The notes below the pieces were generated by a model. The model was not told the origin of the DNA. It did no database searches and saw only the letters and a program-made list of their open reading frames with translations. From assembly GCA_938084685.1 (NCBI GenBank), contig CALKGE010000012.1, positions 27,063 through 91,062 on the forward strand: 64,000 nucleotides of DNA, written 5' to 3'. The first letter of the stretch is position 1. Each line of letters begins with the position of its first letter. The position numbers and the translations under genes are program-made. Shown piece after piece: positions 37,040 to 45,591 of this stretch. Source of the stretch: an uncultured Pirellulaceae bacterium (GTDB lineage: Bacteria; Planctomycetota; Planctomycetia; Pirellulales; Pirellulaceae).

Positions 37040-38890
37040 TCAGATTCCGGTTCGCTGAAAACGTTTATCCAGTTCATCCCGTGAGAACACGAGTGCCGAA
37101 GGGCGTCCGTGGGGGCAGTGGTGCGAATCCTGACAGAGGTGCTGCAATTCTAAAAGAGACTTGATTTCCTCTGTCGTCAAAGGATCTCCCGCCTTGACTG
37201 CAGCCTTACACGACATCATCGCCAACAGATCGTCCAATACATCCCGCTTATCGGGTGACGCTTTCCCTGACAGCAGGACGTCAACCAACTGCCGAATCAA
37301 CTCTTCGATTTTCAAGCGTCGTAGCATCGCCGGGTAGCTTGAAACCAGAACCGTATCTCCTCCGAATGGTTCTACTTCAATCCCCAGCTTCTTCAATGCC
37401 TCGTGATTTTCCAGCACTGCAGCTGCTTCGGCAGGCGTCAATGTAACCGGTTCGGGTACTAGTAGTCTCTGAGTCTCAAGCGTACCTTCCATGGCCTTCG
37501 TACGAAACTGTTCATAGAGAATTCTTTCATGCAAAGCATGCTGATCGATAATCACCATACCTCGCTCATCCTCTGTCACCAGATAGCGATTCTGGATCTG
37601 AATCCCCAATGTGGTATGCGTCTCAGTTCCACGAATCGTTTCGTCCATGCCGCCCGGACCTTCCGTCACGGCCATCACGGAAGTCTGATCCGTTCTGGTA
37701 GCCAGACCGGTTGCCAACTGCTCCGGATCCAGCGCCTGCCGGAAACTTGCTGGCAATCCGACTGCACTCCTGCCAATCATCTCTGGATTTGTCTGAGTAC
37801 CAGCGAATTGAAAATTCATCCGTTGAGTCTGTTCTGTGGCGGCCGCTACTGATTCCTTATTCGGCACCTCTGCCTGGTGCTCCCGTACATGGGCTGTCAG
37901 GTCAGTCGACAGGAATTTGTTCCTGATCATGCTTAAAAGCTGGCTGTACAAACGGCGGCCATCCTGAAAACGGACTTCCAGTTTCGTGGGATGTACGTTG
38001 ACATCGACCATTTCCGGAGGCATTTCCATCTTCAAAAATACGATCGGATAGCGACCATGCAGCAGTAACCCTCGATAGGCCTCTCCCAAAGCATGCTGCA
38101 GATTACGATCACGAATATGCCTGTTGTTAAGAAACAGGTACTGCATACGAGTATTGGAACGAAAGAAGGACGGGTCAGCGACGTAGCCGGAAATCGAAAC
38201 ATCCTCGTCGTGGCTTTCTACCCAGATCAGTCCTTCCGCAAGATCGCGACCAAAGAAGTGACCGATCCGGTCTTTCCAATTATCCACTGCGGGCAAATCG
38301 TGCTTCACTCGATCATTGTGCCGAAGACTAAAGTGAATATGGGGATGAACCAGCGCTATCCGAGTGAACGCTTCGGTAATATGTCCCATTTCAGTTTGAG
38401 CCGTCTTGAGATACTTGCGACGTACTGGCGTATTGAAGAACAGATTTCTGACTTCGATCATCGTACCAACAGGCCCTCCCACCGGTTCGGGAGCCTGACG
38501 ATTTCCACCATTGATTTCCAGAATCATGCCAGCATCGTTCTCGGCCGTACGACTGCGAATGACCATATTGCTGACTTCCGAAATGGACGCCAACGCTTCT
38601 CCCCGAAAGCCCATCGAAGAGACTGAAAACAAATCCTCTGCGGTACGAATCTTACTGGTGGCATGACTGTCCACCGCTATTTCTATTTGATCAGGGTCGA
38701 TGCCGCTACCGTTATCCACGACTCGAATCAGCGAACTGCCACCTTCTTCGATGGTCACATCGACTCGCGTCGCGCCGGCATCCACGGAGTTCTCGACAAG
38801 CTCTTTGACAACACTAGCCGGTCGCTCGATCACTTCTCCCGCAGCGATCTTATTGATGATGCTTGTCGATAGCTGTGCAATCCTTGCCAT
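37040..38890 (-). CDS. mutL: DNA mismatch repair protein MutL (endonuclease type)
   Basis: The 616-residue protein starts ARIAQLSTSIINKIAAGEVIERPASVVKEL, the GHKL ATPase N-terminus, followed by VDNGSGID and GFRGEALASISEVS. The C-terminal dimerisation domain contains DQHALHERILYE, which fits the DQHA(X)2E(X)4E metal-binding motif of nuclease-type MutL, plus SCKAAVKAG and CPHGRP. It probably nicks DNA itself, so no MutH is needed. I chose the ATG at 38890; an in-frame GTG at 38905 is possible. It lies 38 bases downstream of the NtrC-type regulator and may be in the same transcript. Confidence 0.96.
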   Translation of the reverse strand: MARIAQLSTSIINKIAAGEVIERPASVVKELVENSVDAGATRVDVTIEEGGSSLIRVVDNGSGIDPDQIEIAVDSHATSKIRTAEDLFSVSSMGFRGEALASISEVSNMVIRSRTAENDAGMILEINGGNRQAPEPVGGPVGTMIEVRNLFFNTPVRRKYLKTAQTEMGHITEAFTRIALVHPHIHFSLRHNDRVKHDLPAVDNWKDRIGHFFGRDLAEGLIWVESHDEDVSISGYVADPSFFRSNTRMQYLFLNNRHIRDRNLQHALGEAYRGLLLHGRYPIVFLKMEMPPEMVDVNVHPTKLEVRFQDGRRLYSQLLSMIRNKFLSTDLTAHVREHQAEVPNKESVAAATEQTQRMNFQFAGTQTNPEMIGRSAVGLPASFRQALDPEQLATGLATRTDQTSVMAVTEGPGGMDETIRGTETHTTLGIQIQNRYLVTEDERGMVIIDQHALHERILYEQFRTKAMEGTLETQRLLVPEPVTLTPAEAAAVLENHEALKKLGIEVEPFGGDTVLVSSYPAMLRRLKIEELIRQLVDVLLSGKASPDKRDVLDDLLAMMSCKAAVKAGDPLTTEEIKSLLELQHLCQDSHHCPHGRPSALVFSRDELDKRFQRTGI

Positions 38891-38928
38891 GGTGTTCCCA
38901 TCCACTGGGTTAAAAACTGATTAAACGA

Positions 38929-40323
38929 TTACAATTCAAATTCTTTCAGTTTGCGATAAACTGTGCGAGCACCTACTCCCAGTATACGGGCAGCTTCCTC
39001 GCGATTACCATTGGTGAGAGCTAATGTTTGCTCATAGGCCCATTTTTCTATCTGGGACATCGGTTGACCAATCAAATCAACCGGACCGACGGAACTGGTG
39101 GACAAGTCTGCGATGCCCCCTTCAAAATCAGGAGGCAAATCATCTACGTCCAGCACGCCGTCGACATCCAGCACCACCATGCTTTCCACTGTATTTCTCA
39201 ATTGGCGTATGTTGCCCGGCCAGTCGCAAGCGTAGAAACGTCGAGTGACAGCAGGAGTTACTGCGGTGACATTTTTTCGATGGCGTTCGTTGCATTGTTT
39301 ACGGAAATGATCCACCAGAGGGACAATATCGTCACGGCGATCACGCAGTGCAGGAAGTTCAATCGTCACTACTTTCAGGCGGTAATAGAGGTCATTACGG
39401 AATTCGTTTTTCTCGACGGCCTCTTCCAGCACCAGATTCGTTGCAGAAACAACTCGGACATTCACCTCCATGGGCGAATTGTCTCCTACGCGAGTAATTC
39501 GACTCTCCTCGAGCACTCGCAACAGTTTCGTCTGAGTTGCCAATGGCATATCACCAATTTCATCCAGGAAAATCGTACCGCCATCAGCGTACTCAAAAGC
39601 TCCGATTCGATCCGAATGCGCGTCGGTAAAGGCTCCTTTCACATGCCCGAACAATTCGCTCTCTACCAGATTCTCTGCAACAGCCGCACAATTCAGTGGC
39701 ACCAACCGTTTGCCTTTACGAGGAGAGTTTTGATGAATTGCCTGTGCAATCAGTTCCTTGCCCGTTCCACTTTCACCGGTAATCAAAACGGTCGCATCGG
39801 TAGGAGCAATACGTTTGAGGCGATCGATCACGGATTTCATTTTCTCGCTGGCATAGACAATGCCATCAAACCCGAATTTTTCATCAAGCCGTTGTTGGAG
39901 TTCTTCGTTGCAGCGTCGCAGTGAGACTGCTTCGACAGCACGCGCCGTAATCGCTCTCAAGCGTTTGGGAGTAATCGGTTTTTCCAGAAAGTTGTAGGCT
40001 CCTAACTGCATGGCTTCGACTGCCCGAGGAACCGTCGCATGCCCGGTCACCATAATCACTTCCGCGTTGGGCAATAACTCGGAAGCATTCTCCAGAATCC
40101 CCATGCCATCCACGTCGTTCATCATCAGATCTGTGATGACCACATCATATTGATTCTGCTGAATCATCTTCAGTCCCTCGGGACCGGAAGTCGCCATGCT
40201 GATGTCGTATCCCACTGATTCCAGACTCTCCACCATCGCTGTCGCCAATGGTGGATCATTGTCGACCACCAGCACACGAATGTCGCCAGGCGCCAATTCC
40301 GGAATATCCTTAGTTTCAGTCAC
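38929..40323 (-). CDS. NtrC-family sigma-54-dependent response regulator
   Basis: This 464-residue regulator has a receiver domain (phospho-acceptor D65 in VVITDLMMNDVDG), an AAA+ sigma-54 activation domain (Walker A GESGTGKE, GAFTDAHSDRIGAFE, the GAFTGA-type loop with D in place of G, Walker B GGTIFLDEIGDM) and a Fis-type HTH at the end (NREEAARILGVGARTVYRKLKEF). It activates sigma-54 promoters when phosphorylated. The GTG start at 40323 has an AAGG upstream. It follows a soluble histidine kinase by 29 bases, so the two form a two-component pair. The target genes are unknown. Confidence 0.94.
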   Translation of the reverse strand: MTETKDIPELAPGDIRVLVVDNDPPLATAMVESLESVGYDISMATSGPEGLKMIQQNQYDVVITDLMMNDVDGMGILENASELLPNAEVIMVTGHATVPRAVEAMQLGAYNFLEKPITPKRLRAITARAVEAVSLRRCNEELQQRLDEKFGFDGIVYASEKMKSVIDRLKRIAPTDATVLITGESGTGKELIAQAIHQNSPRKGKRLVPLNCAAVAENLVESELFGHVKGAFTDAHSDRIGAFEYADGGTIFLDEIGDMPLATQTKLLRVLEESRITRVGDNSPMEVNVRVVSATNLVLEEAVEKNEFRNDLYYRLKVVTIELPALRDRRDDIVPLVDHFRKQCNERHRKNVTAVTPAVTRRFYACDWPGNIRQLRNTVESMVVLDVDGVLDVDDLPPDFEGGIADLSTSSVGPVDLIGQPMSQIEKWAYEQTLALTNGNREEAARILGVGARTVYRKLKEFEL

Positions 40324-40352
40324 TGTTGGGTACCTTCATCCTGTTTCCAGTT

Positions 40353-41129
40353 TCAATCGCGACGTCCATCCAGTCGCGCAGGTGTGGGAAATTCAAGTGT
40401 AAACTTGGTCCCCTCCGTTTCCTGACTCTGAACATCAATACGTCCTGCATGAGCCTGCACGACTTTACGAGCCATGGGGAGTCCAAGACCTGACCCGGTA
40501 GGCTTGGTCGTGTAAAACGCATTGAACATATTCAGTGCCGTGTTGTCACTCATTCCACAACCTGTATCAATCAGATCCATCGCAATTCCGATCGGCGTGA
40601 CTCGCGTAATGGCTGTAAGTTCTCCGCCATCAGGCATCGATTCCAACGCATTTTTAACCAGATTGGCCAGCGCCGCCTGTAAGGTTTCCTCATCAAGATG
40701 CATCGCCGGCAGCTCAGGATCCAGATACCGATTAATTTTTACATTCTGGACCTCGGCCTGAGTTTCATACATATCCAGTACGGCAGTAATCTGTCGATTG
40801 AGCGAGCCAATCTCGAGATCCAGGTCCCGTAACCGTGCAAATTTCAAAAAATCATTGAGTAGCTTCTCCAGCCGCTGACACTGCGAGTGGACAGTTTGAA
40901 GTTTTGTCCAGACACGACGCTCACGCGGCGTTTCCGGTTCTTCCAGATCTTCTTCCACCAATTCCATATTCATACGAATAACTGAAAGTGGATTCTTAAT
41001 CTCATGTGCCAGTGAACCGGCAATCTGCGCAAGTTCAGTGTATTGCTTTTCCAGCAATTGAGCCCGTTGCTGCCAACGTTCTACTTCACGGTCCAAGGTC
41101 TTACCTGTGTTTAAATCCATTTGAAGCAT
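40353..41129 (-). CDS. Soluble two-component sensor histidine kinase
   Basis: The 258-residue protein has a HisKA domain with SLAHEIKNPLSVIRMNMELV (H42) and a HATPase domain (NLVKNALESMPDGG, LIDTGCGMSDN, SGLGLPMARKVVQAHAG). There is no membrane helix or PAS/GAF sensor domain, only a short N-terminal coiled coil (TLDREVERWQQRAQLLEKQYTEL). The start at 41129 is decided by GGAGG with 5-base spacing; the reading frame extends to a GTG at 41135. It is likely controlled by partner interaction and phosphorylates the NtrC-type regulator that follows. Confidence 0.92.
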   Translation of the reverse strand: MLQMDLNTGKTLDREVERWQQRAQLLEKQYTELAQIAGSLAHEIKNPLSVIRMNMELVEEDLEEPETPRERRVWTKLQTVHSQCQRLEKLLNDFLKFARLRDLDLEIGSLNRQITAVLDMYETQAEVQNVKINRYLDPELPAMHLDEETLQAALANLVKNALESMPDGGELTAITRVTPIGIAMDLIDTGCGMSDNTALNMFNAFYTTKPTGSGLGLPMARKVVQAHAGRIDVQSQETEGTKFTLEFPTPARLDGRRD

Positions 41130-41233
41130 CTTCACCTCCCCGGTGAAGGAAGTATCTGTTTAAACCTTCATTTTAGCCTGCTGACTAAAATAGCCAGAGT
41201 ATTTTTGTGACTCGCTCGGTACCAGTAGCTCAA

Positions 41234-41273
41234 TAAAACGGCCGGTCGACCTGAAACTCAGGGCAACCGGCCG
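41234..41273 (-). terminator. Terminator of pnp
   Basis: CGGCCGGT (41239-41246) pairs with ACCGGCCG (41266-41273); an inner CCTGA/TCAGG hairpin (41250-41262) adds to the stem. On the minus strand the stem is followed by TTTTA (41238-41234). It sits 36 bases beyond the pnp stop, fitting an intrinsic terminator for pnp that also isolates the two-component operon. Confidence 0.85.
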
Positions 41274-41309
41274 AACGTTATCAAACTTCAAACCAGATAG
41301 CCTGGCTGT

Positions 41310-43520
41310 TTATTCCCGGCGACGACGACGTCCACCACCGCCACCGCGACGATCACCATCACGGCGCGGACGACGCTCGCGTCGTTCGCCATCATTTTCA
41401 GACCGTTCCTGGGGTTCCCAGTCGTCTTCTTCACCAAGTTCCACTAAGGCCGCCTTACGACTCAACTTGACGCGATCATGATCATCCACACCGATGCATT
41501 TCACTTTCACAACATCGCCTTCGTTGACTGCTGCTGCAATATCAGAAATGTAGTGTTCGGAAAGCTCACTGATGTGACACAATCCATCACGCCCGGGCAA
41601 AATCTCAACAAAGATCCCAAAGTCCTTGATGCTACTGATCGGACCTTCATAGATCTTTCCAACCTGAACGGTTGCCGTATAGGCTTCTACCAGACCGCGA
41701 GCCTCTTCAGCCCACTCGGCATTGGTCGATGCAATCGTGACAACACCATCATCATCCACTTCAACCACAGTACCCGTCGATTCCTGGATATGGCGAATAT
41801 TCTTGCCTCCTGGTCCGATCAGAGCTCCGATCTTATCCGGAGCGATATTAACGCGAATCAAACGTGGAGCGTATGGTGAGGTTTCAGCACGCGGACGATC
41901 AATTTCACGAATCATCTCACGCATGATATTGATCCGAGCTTCTTTCGCCTGAGCGAGACTGTCGCGAATCACCTGTTCACTGATCCCGTTGATCTTGAGA
42001 TCCAGTTGGATTCCGGTGATACCTTTCTGAGTACCCGCAACCTTGAAGTCCATGTCGCCGAAGTGGTCTTCCGCTCCCTGGATATCTGTCAGCAGGATAT
42101 TCTGATCTCCTTGCTGAACCAGCCCAATGGAGATACCGGCAACCGGGTTCTTGATCGGCACACCTGCGGCCATCAACCCAAGTGTTGCTCCGCAAACAGA
42201 TGCCTGGGAAGAAGAACCATTGGATTCGGTAATATCAGAAATTACCCGAATCGTATAAGGAAATTCTTCCGGGTCTGGAAGGACAGCTTTGACACTACGT
42301 TCAGCCAGCATTCCGTGACCAATCTCACGCCGTCCAGGCCCACGATTTGGTTTGGCTTCCCCTACACTGTAGCCAGGGAAGTTGTAATCCAACATGAATT
42401 TCTTGGAGTAGTTATCGGTGATACCATCGACACGCTGTTCATCTTTGCTCGTTCCCAACGTCACCGTGACCAAAGCCTGCGTTTCTCCCCGCTGGAAGAC
42501 TGCTGAACCGTGTACGCGAGGCAAAACGTCTACGTGACATTCAATGTTACGCAATTCGTCAGGCTTACGGCCATCGGGACGAGTTCCTTCCGCGATCAGT
42601 TGCCGGATAATCTTTGACTCAAGTTTGTAAAGAGCATTGCCCAGGGCCTTCGAGCAAATAGCTCCTTCTGCCTCGGGATCAGGAATCATTTCTTCCTTGA
42701 TCTTACTCTTCACTTCGTTCACCGCGTTGGCGCGATTCTGCTTACCTTCGGTCAACTGAGCAGCTCGGAATTCTTCCGAAAACCGATCAATCAGGATATC
42801 AGCCAGACCATCGTCTTCCGGAGCAACAAACTCCTGTTTCTGCACGTCACACTTTTCGTACAGTTCGTTCTGCAGTTCGCAAACCTGTTTAATCCCTTCG
42901 TGAGCATACAGAATGGCTTCCACCATTTCATCTTCGGGCATTTCCCGAGCAAACCCTTCAATCATCAGGATTTCTTCCAGGCTACCCGAAACGATCATAT
43001 CCAGATCGCTCTCTTCCAGGTCTTCGACAGTCGGGAAGGTTACCAATTGACCATCAATACGTCCCACGCGAACCGAAGCGATCGGACCAGCAAACGGCAA
43101 CGGTGAAATATGCAGTGCTGCCGCAATGCCGTTCATGGCAATCACGTCTCCGTCATTGAGTGCATCACTGGCAATCACGGTCGACTGACACATCACTTCA
43201 TCGTTAAATCCCTTCGGGAACAACGGCCGGATCGGTCGGTCTGTCAGACGCGATGTTAATGTTTCTTTTGTGGAAGGGCGACCTTCCCGTTTCAAAAATC
43301 CGCCAGGAAATTTCCCGGCTGCTGCAAATCGTTCCCGATAATCACACATCAGCGGGAAGAAGTCGATGCCCTCGCGAGGCGCCCCCGACGTGACAGCATT
43401 TAATACAACGGAATCACCATACTGAGCGATTACACAGGCCCCTGCCTGTTTGGCGATAAACCCGGTTTCCAGCGAAAACGTCTGGCCACCAATCTCTTTT
43501 TCTACACGTACCTTTTGCAT
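41310..43520 (-). CDS. pnp: Polynucleotide phosphorylase
   Basis: The 736-residue 3'-5' exoribonuclease has two RNase PH cores (AGKFPGGFLKREGRPSTKETLTSRL; RGETQALVTVTLGTSKDEQ), the KH domain (IGALIGPGGKNIRHIQESTG), the S1 domain (GKIYEGPISSIKDFGIFVEILPGRDGLCHISELS) and a very basic C-terminal tail rich in R and G. It degrades RNA phosphorolytically and can add tails. It lies downstream of rpsO on the same strand with 254 bases between, a common arrangement. ATG at 43520. Confidence 0.97.
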   Translation of the reverse strand: MQKVRVEKEIGGQTFSLETGFIAKQAGACVIAQYGDSVVLNAVTSGAPREGIDFFPLMCDYRERFAAAGKFPGGFLKREGRPSTKETLTSRLTDRPIRPLFPKGFNDEVMCQSTVIASDALNDGDVIAMNGIAAALHISPLPFAGPIASVRVGRIDGQLVTFPTVEDLEESDLDMIVSGSLEEILMIEGFAREMPEDEMVEAILYAHEGIKQVCELQNELYEKCDVQKQEFVAPEDDGLADILIDRFSEEFRAAQLTEGKQNRANAVNEVKSKIKEEMIPDPEAEGAICSKALGNALYKLESKIIRQLIAEGTRPDGRKPDELRNIECHVDVLPRVHGSAVFQRGETQALVTVTLGTSKDEQRVDGITDNYSKKFMLDYNFPGYSVGEAKPNRGPGRREIGHGMLAERSVKAVLPDPEEFPYTIRVISDITESNGSSSQASVCGATLGLMAAGVPIKNPVAGISIGLVQQGDQNILLTDIQGAEDHFGDMDFKVAGTQKGITGIQLDLKINGISEQVIRDSLAQAKEARINIMREMIREIDRPRAETSPYAPRLIRVNIAPDKIGALIGPGGKNIRHIQESTGTVVEVDDDGVVTIASTNAEWAEEARGLVEAYTATVQVGKIYEGPISSIKDFGIFVEILPGRDGLCHISELSEHYISDIAAAVNEGDVVKVKCIGVDDHDRVKLSRKAALVELGEEDDWEPQERSENDGERRERRPRRDGDRRGGGGGRRRRRE

Positions 43521-43717
43521 TCGTACAATTCTTTCTCTTACCTACAAAATCCTGCAAGCCTCATCTCATACGAGGCCCTTCAAATACTTCCATCTTTTCA
43601 AAAACAACATCAGCCCATTCGTCCCCTGCACCTTAGCCTCGTTGTAGGTAAGACAACAGAGAAGCTCACTTCGGGAGGAGACGCTGGCTGTTTCGAGTGA
43701 GTTACACTCCGTATATG

Positions 43718-43749
43718 AGATTGTCCCCGGTAAAAACCAGGGACAATCT
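43718..43749 (-). promoter_or_regulatory. Hairpin in the rpsO-pnp intergenic region
   Basis: AGATTGTCCC (43718-43727) pairs with GGGACAATCT (43740-43749) around a loop containing a run of A's. It lies 26 bases after the rpsO stop. On the minus strand no T-run follows, so it is a weak terminator; in other bacteria structures at this place are RNase III processing sites for rpsO-pnp mRNA and pnp autoregulation. I report it as a possible processing or attenuation site only. Confidence 0.5.
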
Positions 43750-43774
43750 GCGATGACCGGTTGGCCTCCGAATT

Positions 43775-44044
43775 CTACTTTCGGATGCCTAACTTACCGA
43801 TAATATCCAAATATCGCTGAGGATCGATCTTTCTCAAGTAGTCCAACAACCGACGGCGGCGGCTGACAAGTGCCAGCAATCCACGGCGGCATGCATAGTC
43901 TTTTTTGTGTGACCGCATGTGTTCGGTGAGGTTATTAATCCGAGTCGATAAGATTGCGATTTGAACTTCCGGAGACCCGGTATCATTATCTGCATTCTTA
44001 AATTCGCCGATTAGTTCCTGCTTACGTTCTCTAGTGATTGTCAT
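43775..44044 (-). CDS. rpsO: 30S ribosomal protein S15
   Basis: The 89-residue protein is full-length S15: [37 protein letters not shown], and [25 protein letters not shown]. It binds the 16S rRNA central domain. The frame is open upstream to 44158, but the ATG at 44044 gives the standard length. pnp follows on the same strand. Confidence 0.98.
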   Translation of the reverse strand: MTITRERKQELIGEFKNADNDTGSPEVQIAILSTRINNLTEHMRSHKKDYACRRGLLALVSRRRRLLDYLRKIDPQRYLDIIGKLGIRK

Positions 44045-44284
44045 AGGTGTGTTTCTACTTCCTCTACCGGCACCACTGCCCAACCGTTGAACAGCCGCCG
44101 ATCCAATGTTTCCAACCAAACTGCCCTGTTTCAGGTACACCCCAGTCAAAAAGACCAATACTCAGTCCGTATACCAGTACGGATAATCATTAATCCCTTA
44201 AATCTACCACTATCAAGGGGATATGCAAGTGGGAATAAGCTCATCTAATAGATGAAAACTGGACGTTTTGCCTTCGAAAACAGG

Positions 44285-45454
44285 CTATCTTCCGGTTTTC
44301 CGCTGGCCGTCAACATAACGACTTAGTGCGATCACACTCCAACACGATGCCGCGATAGAAATGAACTGATCTTTCCCATGAGGAAAATCAGATTCAAAGT
44401 ACTCCTGGATCGGTTTACTACGCGTCAAAACGTGCCAGGAACCATCATTCTCCTGATTCTTCAACAGATATTGAATGCCACGGCGATAACATTTTTCCCG
44501 TACCAACTCCGAATTTGCTACAGACAGGGCCGTTAACACAAGACCGGTCGCATAGGCATCACTTGCCATGTCATCGGTCTGCCCCCAGCCTCCATCTTTC
44601 CTCTGACGCTGCTTCAATTCCGAAATCATTATTTGCAGTTGCTCTCTGTCACCCTCCACATCAATCTCCTCTGGTGTGGCAACAGTCGCAGGTAACGACT
44701 TGGCGGAACGCGAGCCGTTTTCGCGATTTGTCGGTAGCAAGTTACGAGCGGCAACAGCATAGTCCGAATTGGTGAGCCAATACCATCCCATCAGCTCAAA
44801 TGCCCGATCTTCGGCAGAAACAGCTTGAGTCTGTCGGTACCACTGACGGATGTCTGCCGCATGCTGACTCAACTGATCAGGTTCATACCTGCTCAAGGCA
44901 GCCACTGCCAATCCAGTTGCTGTGAAATCGCTGGACTCCAAAGGAGGTCGGATCGTGTTGATTTTCCAGGGACGGTCTGGTTTGTACGTCTTCCACAGAT
45001 AACCGACCAGTGCATCTGCACCTGCGGGCCGTGCTGGCGACTGCTCCTCTTCGGAAGAAGTAAGTTGTGCTGTCGTGATGAGTTGTGCTAGAGCGTATCC
45101 CGCCGTAAACGGCCCTCCAGGCACCCCTCGTCCTTCAGCCAGTTGACCTTTACGTTTGAGAAAAAAATCAGCTGTAAATATTCTTTGTGTTTCAAGCCAC
45201 TGCCGATCGACACGAATCCCAAGCAATTCCGCCTGGGCTGCAGCTATTACAGGCAGCGACTGATGGTGGCACGAAAAACACTCCTTCTGTGTCACATAAC
45301 TTTCGGCACTCTTCACAATCGGCTTGATCGCTCGTGCCACCGCGGCTTTGATCGAATCCTGATCATTCGACTGGGCTGCCACCTGGGTTGTCAGACTGGT
45401 CAATCCAAACAGAGTAAGAAGTAGAACTATCGAGGATTTGATAACAATGTTCAT
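44285..45454 (-). CDS. Exported terpenoid-cyclase-fold (prenyltransferase/squalene oxidase repeat) protein with CxxCH
   Basis: The 389-residue protein starts with a signal peptide (IVLLLTLFGLTSLTTQVAAQ). A haem-type motif CFSCHHQS (C59, C62, H63) lies near its N-terminus. The remainder has squalene-cyclase-like alpha/alpha-toroid repeats: LAEGRGVPGGPFTAGYALAQLITTA, KDGGWGQTDDMASDAYATGLVLTALSVA and YLLKNQENDGSWHVLTR. It lacks the DXDD catalytic motif of squalene-hopene cyclases, so it is not expected to make hopanoids. The start ATG at 45454 is just before the signal peptide. It is divergent from ggt (about 137 bases between). Confidence 0.82.
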   Translation of the reverse strand: MNIVIKSSIVLLLTLFGLTSLTTQVAAQSNDQDSIKAAVARAIKPIVKSAESYVTQKECFSCHHQSLPVIAAAQAELLGIRVDRQWLETQRIFTADFFLKRKGQLAEGRGVPGGPFTAGYALAQLITTAQLTSSEEEQSPARPAGADALVGYLWKTYKPDRPWKINTIRPPLESSDFTATGLAVAALSRYEPDQLSQHAADIRQWYRQTQAVSAEDRAFELMGWYWLTNSDYAVAARNLLPTNRENGSRSAKSLPATVATPEEIDVEGDREQLQIMISELKQRQRKDGGWGQTDDMASDAYATGLVLTALSVANSELVREKCYRRGIQYLLKNQENDGSWHVLTRSKPIQEYFESDFPHGKDQFISIAASCWSVIALSRYVDGQRKTGR

Positions 45455-45591
45455 GAACGAAGCAATTTCGTTTGGTAATCTAAAAGACAATCGAGGATAA
45501 CACGAGCGGTCCTCCAACCATTCTATTATCTTCACCCGATCGAGTCATCTCCCGTCGTTTTGTACCCAGGCGAAGCAAATTGTCCGATATC

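Noticed and set aside
39028..39924. Open frame of 298 codons opposite the NtrC-type regulator
   Set aside because: It overlaps the AAA+ domain in the opposite strand and shows no domain; a codon-bias shadow.
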